Shown here: piece by piece, positions 37,184 to 45,680 of the stretch
Layout of the letters: each line of letters begins with the position of its first letter
Position numbering within the stretch: position 1 is the first letter of the stretch
Assembly (NCBI GenBank): GCA_964601895.1
Contig: CAZROT010000001.1
Location: 310,001-374,000 of the forward strand
From: CAZROT01 sp964601895
Lineage (GTDB): Bacteria; Pseudomonadota; Gammaproteobacteria; Enterobacterales; Enterobacteriaceae
Length of the DNA stretch: 64,000 nucleotides
Direction: 5' to 3'
The notes under the pieces: model-generated
Seen by the model: the letters and a program-made list of their open reading frames with translations, nothing else
Database searches by the model: none
What the model was told of the DNA's origin: nothing
Program-made: the position numbers and the translations under genes

Positions 37184-38881
37184 TTACCGGCCTATGTAAT
37201 CTTGCAACATATTCACTGTCTGGCGTAGCTTCATGTTAGAACTCAACATAGGGTCCTCCTGCATCACTGAGCCATCCCATTCTGCTGCAGTACTTAATAG
37301 CTTTGGTTGAATCAGAAAAATACGTACCATCTGCTCTTTTTTACCCATTTTATAACGAAATAAAATCCCGAGCAGAGGGATATCACCAAGGATAGGTACT
37401 TTAAGCTCTTTTTTTTCACTCTGTTCACGAGTATAGCCACCAATCAACAAACTGCTGTCTTTCGGTACTCTGGCAACCGTATTAATCGTGGTTCGTTTGA
37501 CCATGGGTAAGTTATCGACTTCTTCCCGCTTAAACGTTTGATCGTATTGCAGGCCACCGTCTTCGATATTAATGACCATTTCAATTTCTTTTTCTTTAAA
37601 AGAAATACGCGGTAATACACTCACCAAAGTACCGTAGGTAACATTTTCCAGTGAACTATTTCTTTCACCGACCAGCTTGGTATAAAAAGTCGTATTATTA
37701 TCAAATACCGCGGGCACATTTTCCTGTGTCAGGATAATTGGCCGTGATACGACCTGAGCATCCCCTTTACTACTGAGCGCGCTGACATTAGCCAGAAATT
37801 TGGCACCATTAATCACATCCAGTGCAGAGCTGTTAAAGCGCACAGCCGCATTACCCGTAGAAAAACTTGCCTGCCAGCGTACTCCCAGTTCCGAAAGCTG
37901 GCTTTTAGCGATATCAATAACCCATACCGACAATTCAATTTGTTGCTTTGCAATGTCCAGTGTATTGATTAGCTGTTCGATATAACGGACCTGAGAAGCA
38001 CTGCCTTTGACTAATAAACTGTTAGTATCCCGATAAGCAACAATAGATAGATCTCCACTTTCAAACACCGTTCTTCCACTGGGTGTTCTGCTCCTGACAG
38101 GAGCGATATCAGGATAACCAGCGGGAGTTTCTCCTTCTTTTAAATTTTCTGCTGTACCATCAGAAGAGACCTGTGCATGTAGCAATTTCTTGCTATTGAG
38201 CAGATTATTAATCGCTGTTGCCACACCGGGGATATTAACCATATCACCGCGCATGGCATAGGCACGATCATTGACAAAGGTGTTTTTAAGACGGATAACG
38301 CGGATATTCTGAACACCCTGCTCTTCTTCCTGCATATAAGCGGCGTCTAAGTATTTAGCAGCAGCCTTAACCAGATCGACATACAGCGGTGGGCCTGATA
38401 GATAAAAAGAGCCCGCATCAGGTTTTGCACGGGTTGGGTAGCGTGTATCATACAGACCTGTGGCTTTTAAGTAACTGAGCAGCTCCTGATAAGGGGCAAA
38501 GCGCAATTGAATTATTTCGTTTTTAAGCTCTGCATTAGTAAAAATGTAAAGCGACTGACCATCATTAAACCAGTTCAATGCCATAGTGGTGGTCAGCTGG
38601 TTTAAGATTTTTTCCGGAAAAGCCATATTAAACTCACCGGTCACTTTACGCCTTTTTACTTCAGGGCTGACAATGATGGGCTTACCCAGCTTAATTGACA
38701 GCGCATCAAACACATTATCAACTCGCGTATCGACAGCAACGAACACATCACTATTGTCGTTCGCCGTCATGGCATCCGCATTATTTTTATTTGCGTCTAC
38801 ACTCAGAGATAAGGAAAATCCTGCCAGTAAAAAAACAGTGCATAAAAGAGCACCTCTGGCTCTACGCAGGCTTCTTTTCAT
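37184..38881 (-). CDS. invG: T3SS outer-membrane secretin InvG (SctC)
   Basis: Secretin ring of the needle complex. An N-terminal signal peptide (RRARGALLCTVFLLAGFSLS, cut near residue 30) precedes N0, N1 and N3 domains and the secretin core, with VPKDSSLLIGGYTREQ and ending YIGR. Its 565 residues match InvG (562). The start overlaps the invF stop by 20 nt. No InvH-type pilotin gene was found next to invF or elsewhere in the window, although InvG normally needs one to reach the outer membrane. Confidence 0.97.
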   Translation of the reverse strand: MKRSLRRARGALLCTVFLLAGFSLSLSVDANKNNADAMTANDNSDVFVAVDTRVDNVFDALSIKLGKPIIVSPEVKRRKVTGEFNMAFPEKILNQLTTTMALNWFNDGQSLYIFTNAELKNEIIQLRFAPYQELLSYLKATGLYDTRYPTRAKPDAGSFYLSGPPLYVDLVKAAAKYLDAAYMQEEEQGVQNIRVIRLKNTFVNDRAYAMRGDMVNIPGVATAINNLLNSKKLLHAQVSSDGTAENLKEGETPAGYPDIAPVRSRTPSGRTVFESGDLSIVAYRDTNSLLVKGSASQVRYIEQLINTLDIAKQQIELSVWVIDIAKSQLSELGVRWQASFSTGNAAVRFNSSALDVINGAKFLANVSALSSKGDAQVVSRPIILTQENVPAVFDNNTTFYTKLVGERNSSLENVTYGTLVSVLPRISFKEKEIEMVINIEDGGLQYDQTFKREEVDNLPMVKRTTINTVARVPKDSSLLIGGYTREQSEKKELKVPILGDIPLLGILFRYKMGKKEQMVRIFLIQPKLLSTAAEWDGSVMQEDPMLSSNMKLRQTVNMLQDYIGR

Positions 38882-39671
38882 ACAGTAATCGCTCTAATAC
38901 TCTGAACTCACTCGGGGTAAACCCAAAAAATGATTTCACATCTTTAGCAAAGTGTGATGCGGAAGCATAACCATTATTTATTGCAATATCACTCAAACTC
39001 TTATTACTTTCAATAATCTGTAATACAGCAATGCACACACGCCAGGCACGAAGTTGCCCCTTGGCATTAATACCCAAATGCTGTTTACATAACCTTCTGA
39101 AATGAGAACTTGATACACCATATTGACTGCGTATATCTTCTACTTTGTTTTTTTCTGACAGTTCCGATAATAAATGAGAATTAATCCAGTAGCTTTCATG
39201 GGCACGAACCGCAGCCCACAACATATTAAGTGATTGGTCTTCACGCAACACGGCATCAACTATCTGCGTTTCAATTTTATCATCGCTTCTGGCTGATTCT
39301 GTCAGAAATATAAACTGCGGCTCCACACCAGGAATATGGTATTTATCACTACCTTTGGGAATAATGCCTGCAGCATCAATAAAAGCAAAAAGTTTCGCTA
39401 TACGTGATAATGGCAATAATTCAATATCCCATTCACCAAAATGGATATCAATTGTCTCACCATGATGAATGAGCATAAAACAGGATGAGGTGACGATTTT
39501 TTCATAACCGCCCTTATGAGGGCCGGGCTGCGCTTTTGGTTTTCCATTCCATACAAACATGCCGTCATTGCTACTAAGATATGCTCTAATCAGCAGTATC
39601 TTGTGTTCAGTGTCAGTTTCACCAGGTATGCTATCGTCTTTCATCAAAGGACCTGAACTAAGTTCAGCCAT
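38862..39671 (-). CDS. invF: AraC-type transcriptional activator InvF
   Basis: DNA-binding activator with two helix-turn-helix motifs at the C-terminus (about residues 190-262): LRAWRVCIAVLQII, then SLSDIAINNGYASASHFAKDVKSFFGFTPSEFR. The N-terminal 170 residues do not match a known ligand domain. Position as first gene of the inv operon and the overlap with invG fit InvF, which with SicA activates the translocator operon. ATG 39671 is used (269 residues, Salmonella InvF about 216-249); a second ATG at 39644 is possible. Confidence 0.9.
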   Translation of the reverse strand: MAELSSGPLMKDDSIPGETDTEHKILLIRAYLSSNDGMFVWNGKPKAQPGPHKGGYEKIVTSSCFMLIHHGETIDIHFGEWDIELLPLSRIAKLFAFIDAAGIIPKGSDKYHIPGVEPQFIFLTESARSDDKIETQIVDAVLREDQSLNMLWAAVRAHESYWINSHLLSELSEKNKVEDIRSQYGVSSSHFRRLCKQHLGINAKGQLRAWRVCIAVLQIIESNKSLSDIAINNGYASASHFAKDVKSFFGFTPSEFRVLERLLYEKKPA

Positions 39672-39993
39672 ATCACCACCCTTTTATGAAATAGAAGTAT
39701 CACAGCATTTTCAGGTCAGTTATATCACCTTTCAATTAGTTGTAACAGATACTATAAACTGGTTTTTAGTCAATCATACATGAAAATGGATGATAAAATA
39801 TTAAAATAACAACTTATAACTCATTAAAATATATATTTTTATCTTAAATCAGGCCTGACTCAAATTATCAAAACCAGCAGTGAAATAAACTAATCATAGA
39901 TTCAGAATAATAGAAAATTAACCCATCAACTCATTAACGACAGATTATGGAGATAATTTAAACGCACGCTGAATCTCGTTACGATAAATTGGC

Positions 39994-40010
39994 GCATTTG
40001 TAACAAATGC
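39994..40010. promoter_or_regulatory. 17-bp palindrome upstream of prgH
   Basis: GCATTTGT-A-ACAAATGC, a perfect 8-bp inverted repeat with 1-nt spacer, lies 10 bp before the candidate -35 of prgH. The place and symmetry suggest an operator for a dimeric regulator. Confidence 0.5.
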
Positions 40011-40019
40011 CGGGAATTG

Positions 40020-40048
40020 TTGTCTGTTTTTTATAAACACTCTATACT
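40020..40048 (+). promoter_or_regulatory. Candidate sigma-70 promoter for the prg operon
   Basis: -35 TTGTCT (4/6) and -10 TATACT (5/6) are separated by 17 nt, about 95 bp before the prgH start. Confidence 0.45.
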
Positions 40049-40141
40049 GGTTTTCATCTGCATAATGTAATTTTTATTCTATATCATAATCATGAATTGT
40101 TTTTTATATGTTATAGAATTTAGCTGGCAGGAGAATGCGAA

Positions 40142-41338
40142 GTGCTGTTTACTTTACGGGTTTTATCCGGCGAGATGTCAGGCAGTGAGCTTCTGCTGTC
40201 AGCAAAGCGCTACCTGATTAAAACCAGTAACCAGGCTCAGGATTCCAGCACCACCTCAGATGACGAGTCTGTCATCAACTTATTCATTCCGATTGGCAAT
40301 GCCACTAACGACTACTATCTTGATCTGCGCGATCCCGAGGATAAGACATCGGAGGAAAATACCAGCCAGTATTACAACCTTACCGATGCTGCTTCAGCAG
40401 ATTCTGAAAAACCCAGACCGGCTGCTTTTAATGAAATTGAGCAAATCGATAACTTAATCATTGCCATAAAAAAGCAGTCCGACCAATGGAGTGATGCTGT
40501 CCTGCAATATATACCTCCCGAAAAAGAAGCAGCGCTGACAGCAGAGCAGGAAGAATTAACCCCAAAAAGTCGCTTCAAAAAATTCCGCTTCATTACCGCC
40601 ACGGTTGTAGTAATTTGTGCGCTGGCTGGAATAACCACATGGTTTAACAATACTAACTCTGAACAGAAAATAAAAAAATCATTGACTGATACCATTGCCG
40701 GTTCAGTCAACCCCGTCAGTATTATTAAAGGCAATCAAAATACCTATTACCTGTTAGCGCTGACACAACGAGATTTTGACTGGATCCTGCAGGCTTTGCA
40801 GAAAAATCCACGCCCTGATGATGAAAAAATAGAAGTTATTTTACTCTCAGAAGAGCCAGAACAATTAACTAACCGATTCTGGGATAAAGACTATCCTGTA
40901 TTAACCATTGATTTTTCTGCACCCATAAGCCCGGTGGTAAAAGTGGTCACAGAATCAGAATTGTCACCTGATAAGTTAAAAGAAATAAAAGATCTGTCAC
41001 TGCAATGGATACCGTTTGCACGCACTCCGGTAATTAAAACTTATAATAAAAATACCATCATCAGTCAGGCAGAAGATCGCTTAAAGCTGATTTATCTCCC
41101 CTTCGCAAAGCTGACAACATCACAGGGGACAACATTCAGTATTCGTGGCGAACTCAGTGATAATGAATTATTCCAGCTGAATCATTTTATTGCGGCCTAT
41201 AAAAAAGAATGGGGAAGCCGATATATTAATTTCGATATCCAACTGGAAAATAATCTGTTAAAGGGAAAATCTTACTTTAATGGAGAAAAAGGATATGTGC
41301 TAATGGGGAAAAGTCACTGGTATTTCCCCAGTACTTAA
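40142..41338 (+). CDS. prgH: T3SS inner-membrane ring protein PrgH (SctD)
   Basis: Outer component of the inner-membrane ring. A cytoplasmic FHA-like domain (1-150), one transmembrane helix (about 155-177, ITATVVVICALAGITTWF) and a periplasmic ring-building domain follow. The C-terminus GYVLMGKSHWYFPS matches the end of Salmonella PrgH. Length 398 (PrgH 392). The start is GTG with AGGAG 8 nt upstream. First gene of prgHIJK-orgAB. Confidence 0.95.
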   Translation: MLFTLRVLSGEMSGSELLLSAKRYLIKTSNQAQDSSTTSDDESVINLFIPIGNATNDYYLDLRDPEDKTSEENTSQYYNLTDAASADSEKPRPAAFNEIEQIDNLIIAIKKQSDQWSDAVLQYIPPEKEAALTAEQEELTPKSRFKKFRFITATVVVICALAGITTWFNNTNSEQKIKKSLTDTIAGSVNPVSIIKGNQNTYYLLALTQRDFDWILQALQKNPRPDDEKIEVILLSEEPEQLTNRFWDKDYPVLTIDFSAPISPVVKVVTESELSPDKLKEIKDLSLQWIPFARTPVIKTYNKNTIISQAEDRLKLIYLPFAKLTTSQGTTFSIRGELSDNELFQLNHFIAAYKKEWGSRYINFDIQLENNLLKGKSYFNGEKGYVLMGKSHWYFPST

Positions 41339-41413
41339 CCCGGTATTGTTAACAGGTAACGCTGATAGCAATTACTGGTAAAACCGTGTAAGCAGACAAA
41401 AGGAAACATAATT

Positions 41414-41710
41414 ATGGCGCTTCCTCCCGGTGTTACTACTCCAGCTGCTCTATTAGAACCCCCACGAGATCCAGATGCGGAAGAGCGGTTTCTGGACTGT
41501 ATGTCTGCGCTGTTTGATAAAGGCGTGCAAACCCTACAGGATGCACTCGCAGACGCTCAGCAGAAGCTTGTTGCTGACCCATCCAATCCGCAAACACTGG
41601 CTAAATATCAGAGTCTGCTATCGGAATATACGCTATATCGCAATGCGCAGTCTAACGTGGTGAAAACCTACAAAGACGTGGATTCTGCCATTATACAGAA
41701 CTTCCGTTAA
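41414..41710 (+). CDS. prgI: T3SS needle subunit PrgI (SctF)
   Basis: Forms the needle filament. The C-terminal 75 residues match PrgI closely, including LSEYTLYRNAQSNVVK and the end DVDSAIIQNFR. It is 98 residues against 80 because of an 18-residue proline-rich N-terminal extension (ALPPGVTTPAALLEPPRDPD). AAAGGA precedes the ATG. A strong hairpin follows before prgJ. Confidence 0.95.
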   Translation: MALPPGVTTPAALLEPPRDPDAEERFLDCMSALFDKGVQTLQDALADAQQKLVADPSNPQTLAKYQSLLSEYTLYRNAQSNVVKTYKDVDSAIIQNFR

Positions 41711-41734
41711 CCCGGCGGTGGTATGAATTAGCCA

Positions 41735-41760
41735 GACGCTGTAACCGAGGTTACAGCGTC
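41735..41760 (+). other. Strong hairpin between prgI and prgJ
   Basis: GACGCTGTAACC and GGTTACAGCGTC form a perfect 12-bp inverted repeat with 2 nt between. No T-run follows, so it is not a typical terminator. It is placed to shield the 3' end of the needle mRNA from decay and raise needle subunit output relative to downstream genes (inference). Confidence 0.7.
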
Positions 41761-41828
41761 GTTATCCAAGACAGTCATATAACAGCATCAATGTTTTGTT
41801 CTTTTAATCCAACTTCAGGAGCAAAGCC

Positions 41829-42134
41829 ATGAATGAAACAATCAACTCACTATTAAGGACACACAACAACCTGACAGAGCCGGAGCTGAATACTGAAAAT
41901 CTGGTCCCTATCGAAGACATAGTACGTAATGCTTACAGTGACGCCACCGTAAAAACAGAGCAGGAAAAAATTGCCATTGACACCATCATGAGCAACGCCA
42001 GCGCGCTTTCCAATCCTGCTGTACTTGCCGATCTACAAAACAGACTGGGTGATTATACTATCTATGTCTCACTGGTGAGTACACTGGCCAGAAAAGCGAC
42101 AACCACTGTTGAAACATTGATCAAAGCACAATAG
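41829..42134 (+). CDS. prgJ: T3SS inner rod protein PrgJ (SctI)
   Basis: Inner rod adapter between export gate and needle. The C-terminal pattern DYTIYVSLVSTLARKATTTVETL matches PrgJ, and the 101-residue length equals Salmonella PrgJ. AGGAG lies 8 nt before the ATG. Stop overlaps the following gene. Confidence 0.93.
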   Translation: MNETINSLLRTHNNLTEPELNTENLVPIEDIVRNAYSDATVKTEQEKIAIDTIMSNASALSNPAVLADLQNRLGDYTIYVSLVSTLARKATTTVETLIKAQ

Positions 42135-42136
42135 TG

Positions 42137-42997
42137 ATGCGTGGCTTAGTATTTAAAATTGGTTTAATAATCGCAATAATCCTGCTGCAGGGCTGCAAGC
42201 AGGAAAAATTGCTTACGGGCCTCGATCAACGCCAGGCTAATGAAGTCATTGCAATATTACAACAAAACAATATTGCTGCTGAAAAAAGCGATCAAGGCAA
42301 ACTGGGACTGTCTGTTACAGTAAATACCGTTGATTTCGTTGCATCAGTCGAGCTGTTAAACCAGCACAATTTACCCTCTGCCCCCAGAGTCGAAATCATG
42401 CAGGCTTTCCCGGTTGATGCTCTGGTAGCTTCTCCACAGGCAGAAAAAGCACGCTTAATTTCAGTGCTTGAACAACGCCTGGAACAGTCACTGTCCATCA
42501 TTAACCCCATAACCAGAGCCAAAGTTCACATAAGTTATCCTCTGGGCCTGCGTAGCGATGTGCGTACACCTGAGCCCGTGCATGTTTCCGCGCTACTGAC
42601 TTACAGTGGCAGCATTGATGAAGCCAAATTTGGCAATGAAATTAAAATTTTCTTAAAAAACAGCTTCGGTAATATTGAATTTGCTAACATATCCGTAGTG
42701 CTGTTTAAACAACCCGTTATCCAGCGTGCTGTACCTACTTCGCGCGAAAGTAGTAAGGATAATAATACTCTGCCCCTTATGATGACACTTATCATTGCAT
42801 TACTGGTCACTGTCAGCCTTGGCTGGTTGTTCTGGCAGCGGCAGTCTGCTAAAGAAAAAAATCAGCCCACCGCAAAAGCTGCTGTTACACCGGTAACTAA
42901 ACCGGTACCTGTTGTACCAGCAACCCCTGCACCGGTGACACCTGTCCCTGCTGCATCCGAAATCGCACCAGAAAATGCCACCAGTCAGGGGGCATGA
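42137..42997 (+). CDS. prgK: T3SS inner-membrane ring lipoprotein PrgK (SctJ)
   Basis: Lipoprotein of the FliF/YscJ family making the inner ring with PrgH. The signal ends in lipobox LLQGC (cysteine about residue 20). KLLTGLDQRQANEVIAIL and VHISYPLGLR follow family blocks, and a C-terminal membrane helix sits at about 215-233 before a Pro/Ala-rich tail. The ATG at 42137 is chosen over a GTG at 42134; either overlaps or abuts the prgJ stop. 286 residues (PrgK 252). Confidence 0.96.
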   Translation: MRGLVFKIGLIIAIILLQGCKQEKLLTGLDQRQANEVIAILQQNNIAAEKSDQGKLGLSVTVNTVDFVASVELLNQHNLPSAPRVEIMQAFPVDALVASPQAEKARLISVLEQRLEQSLSIINPITRAKVHISYPLGLRSDVRTPEPVHVSALLTYSGSIDEAKFGNEIKIFLKNSFGNIEFANISVVLFKQPVIQRAVPTSRESSKDNNTLPLMMTLIIALLVTVSLGWLFWQRQSAKEKNQPTAKAAVTPVTKPVPVVPATPAPVTPVPAASEIAPENATSQGA

Positions 42998-43539
42998 TGC
43001 GGGTAATGGAATCCAGACTGCTCAAAATCATGTATGCGCCCGGTGATTATATATTGCCGGAGCACCTGGATGCGTTTCCATATCAGAAGGCCATAAAAAG
43101 CAATGCCCTGCTAAATGAATTTATTATTGAACAGCACCAGTTATCACGAAATATTGATTTTTCCTTTACACCAGGCCCCTTTATTTCTTCGGTTATTAAA
43201 GGATGGCAGCACATACCCAGAGCAGCGATGCTGACTGGATGTCATCTGTTACGTACGCCACTGATTTTTTCTGGCACCATTCATAAACTTGATGCCATCT
43301 GCCGCTCTTTTACTAAATTACCCTTAACTATTACGTTACCTGCGCAGCCGCTGAATGCCATTACAACAGAAACGCTGCAGTCCACCGGAGCGAGTACCCT
43401 GATAGCAACGCTGAGAAATTTTTCACCTGCACTGGCACAAAGAGCCAGTCTGATGTTTCCGGCCAGTCTTATCAAAACATCAGATATGATTACGCCATCC
43501 ATTCTTATTATGGCTTTCGATTATGCTAAAATCTCTTAA
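42994..43539 (+). CDS. orgA: T3SS sorting-platform protein OrgA (SctK)
   Basis: Cytoplasmic protein linking the inner ring to SpaO. Sequence similarity to OrgA is weak by eye, but the block MYAPGDYILPEHLDAFPYQ and the place between prgK and orgB fit. 181 residues (OrgA about 199). ATGA overlap with prgK. Confidence 0.82.
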   Translation: MMRVMESRLLKIMYAPGDYILPEHLDAFPYQKAIKSNALLNEFIIEQHQLSRNIDFSFTPGPFISSVIKGWQHIPRAAMLTGCHLLRTPLIFSGTIHKLDAICRSFTKLPLTITLPAQPLNAITTETLQSTGASTLIATLRNFSPALAQRASLMFPASLIKTSDMITPSILIMAFDYAKIS

Positions 43540-44239
43540 TCCCGATTCTCTGCCCGCAGCCATTGATAACCTGATTATCAAGCGTAACTCGGTCACCGCC
43601 GCACGCTACGCTGAAAGAGTCGAAGCCGAGGCAAGAAATCTGAGTAAAAATATCATTGAAGAAGCAGACAATGCTAAAGAAGCTCTCCTTGAACAGGCTA
43701 AAGCTGAAGGTTATCTGCTGGGGCTGGATACATTTATACAGCATATGCTGACCACGCTTGATACTTACCAGCGTGTTTACGAAGATATGCTGGCTTTTGC
43801 AAAAACAACGTTAACTGAGCAGCTGACGCAGGCATTAACCAGTGATGCCCTGTTAGGGCCCTTGCTAAAAGCGTTTTCCGAGCAATATGCTGATGCAAAC
43901 CATATCTGTATTTTTTTACCAAGAAAACTTGAAAAGATACTAAGTGATGATATCAACGCTCTGAATAAAAATATTCAGATAACCTGGACAGAAGGAACGA
44001 CTGTTTCCATTGAAATAGGCAGCGAAATTATGACGTTCAGTGCAGAAAACTACAGCAGGAACCTGTACAGAACAGCAGATAACATCATTTACCGCTCTGA
44101 GCGGTATAAAAAATTCTCCATGCTAAAAGAACATGCGTTACAACAGGCAAGACAACTTGTGGACGATAAACTGTTAACACTCTCTTCATCACCCTCAACC
44201 AGCCAGACTCAAGACGAAGCTCAAGAGCCTCAGGAGTAA
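43523..44239 (+). CDS. orgB: T3SS ATPase stator OrgB (SctL)
   Basis: FliH/SctL-type stator that ties InvC to the sorting platform. A helical N-terminus with ARYAERVEAEARNLSK and EEADNAKEALLEQAKAEGY precedes a compact C-terminal domain. 238 residues (OrgB about 226). Overlaps orgA by 17 nt. Confidence 0.88.
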   Translation: MLKSLNPDSLPAAIDNLIIKRNSVTAARYAERVEAEARNLSKNIIEEADNAKEALLEQAKAEGYLLGLDTFIQHMLTTLDTYQRVYEDMLAFAKTTLTEQLTQALTSDALLGPLLKAFSEQYADANHICIFLPRKLEKILSDDINALNKNIQITWTEGTTVSIEIGSEIMTFSAENYSRNLYRTADNIIYRSERYKKFSMLKEHALQQARQLVDDKLLTLSSSPSTSQTQDEAQEPQE

Positions 44240-44242
44240 ATT

Positions 44243-44755
44243 ATGACTGATATTATGCGTGCAAAATCGGACATCAATCACCTCCCTGTTTTGAACAACG
44301 GACCTGACAGCGCTGTTATGCTGAAAAAACCTGTGCCTTTAGACGATAAAGTAGCAAACCGGCTGGCCACACAATTGCAGACATCTCACCCGGAATTGGT
44401 TGAAAAGCTGGCAGCAATGGTGGATAAAATAAACCGGCAAGCCATTCCTGCAGAAGAAAAAACAGCATTGCTGGCAAAAGAGTATAATCTGGCAGTGAAA
44501 GAATTTACTGCAGCCTTAAACAACATCCTGAAACAGGAAAATATTCCCTCTTCTTATAAAAATAAAACTCAGATACTCACTGCCTGCAGTGAGCAAATCA
44601 GAAACGATAAGTCGAACCCGCACAGTCAGGTGTTACTTGATGTCATCAACAAAACCAATATCTGTTTAATTGGTTTTAATAGCATATTTGAACAATATAA
44701 AATGGAGATTTTTGGTCTGTCAGACGATGCACAAAAACTCGATTTTACCATTTAG
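44243..44755 (+). CDS. Protein of unknown function at the orgC position
   Basis: Last gene of the prg-org operon, 3 nt after orgB, with AGGAG 5 nt before the ATG. In Salmonella this place is held by OrgC, a secreted protein of about 150 residues that helps needle assembly. This one has 170 residues, is polar and largely helical, with no signal peptide or membrane segment. I do not see convincing sequence similarity to OrgC, so only positional equivalence is claimed. Confidence 0.7.
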   Translation: MTDIMRAKSDINHLPVLNNGPDSAVMLKKPVPLDDKVANRLATQLQTSHPELVEKLAAMVDKINRQAIPAEEKTALLAKEYNLAVKEFTAALNNILKQENIPSSYKNKTQILTACSEQIRNDKSNPHSQVLLDVINKTNICLIGFNSIFEQYKMEIFGLSDDAQKLDFTI

Positions 44756-44867
44756 TGTTCAATAATTAAGTCAAATCAAACGCATTCACGCAGCATGAAG
44801 GGAAAATAATACGCGCGCTTTTCCCAAATTAACTGATTGCCCTGCGCGATGATATGGGGTTACCCTA

Positions 44868-44998
44868 AGTACCTGTTGCAGGATCTACCTGGTACCGGTA
44901 ACGCTGTATTACCATCAGCTTCAGCATAACCCCCGGTTACCTTGTAAGCCCGGCATCGCCCGGGTCGTATCCTGTTTCTCCTGAACCTGCAAGGTACT
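44868..44998. repeat. 131-bp imperfect palindromic element
   Basis: Outer arms AGTACCTGTTGCAGG (44868-44882) and CCTGCAAGGTACT (44986-44998) are inverted and differ by a 2-nt insertion. Inner pairs GGTAAC and GTTACC nest within. The element fills the gap between the T3SS and tpx and resembles small non-coding palindromic repeats or a structured tpx leader. No second copy was noticed in the window. Confidence 0.45.
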
Positions 44999-45044
44999 GG
45001 AAGCAGATTCTTGTAAAAAATATGTTAACTAAAAGGATGCAATA

Positions 45045-45548
45045 ATGACACAAATAATACACTTTCAGGGCAATCCCACTGTCGTTTCAGGTCATATCCC
45101 CAAACCAGGTGATACGGCACCAGACTTTACCCTGGTTGCCAAAGATCTGTCTGATGTTACGTTAAGCAGCTTTGCAGGAAAACGTAAGGTATTGAACATA
45201 TTTCCAAGCATTGATACCGGTGTTTGCGCCACATCAGTACGCAAATTCAACCAGCTGGCTGGTGAACTTGAAAACACAATAGTCATTTGTATCTCATCAG
45301 ATTTACCTTTCGCACAATCACGTTTTTGTGGTACAGAGGGGTTAAGCAATATCATTACACTGTCAACTTTTCGTGGTAATGCATTTAAAAAGGCATACGG
45401 GGTGGAAATTGCTGATGGCCCACTGGCCACATTAACTGCACGTGTTGTCGTTGTCGTGAATGAACACAACAAAATCCTCTATAGTGAACTGGTGAATGAA
45501 ATCACAACAGAGCCAAACTACGACATGGCACTGAACGCGCTGAAATAA
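45045..45548 (+). CDS. tpx: Thiol peroxidase Tpx
   Basis: Peroxiredoxin that reduces peroxides with thioredoxin. Peroxidatic Cys61 in SIDTGVCATSVRKF and resolving Cys95 in SRFCGTEGL are both present. 167 residues (E. coli 168). AAAGGATG precedes the ATG. First gene after the T3SS, so it marks the right edge of the locus. Confidence 0.97.
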   Translation: MTQIIHFQGNPTVVSGHIPKPGDTAPDFTLVAKDLSDVTLSSFAGKRKVLNIFPSIDTGVCATSVRKFNQLAGELENTIVICISSDLPFAQSRFCGTEGLSNIITLSTFRGNAFKKAYGVEIADGPLATLTARVVVVVNEHNKILYSELVNEITTEPNYDMALNALK

Positions 45549-45680
45549 AAGCAGGTATTATCTAAAGTGACGGCCACTTGATACTGGCAGCAGTATCAAT
45601 GCTATATTGTCATTACACCAGCAGGCTGCCGCTTTATATCAGAATATCAATGCAACAGCGACAACACGCCGGAGATTAAC

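Larger units (their letters stand above)
39672..40141. promoter_or_regulatory. Divergent invF-prgH control region
   Basis: A 470-bp AT-rich region between the two T3SS operons. It contains a 17-bp perfect palindrome (39994-40010) and a candidate prgH promoter (40020-40048). No coding frame is seen. Both T3SS operons are expected to be regulated from here; the binding proteins are unknown. Confidence 0.6.
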
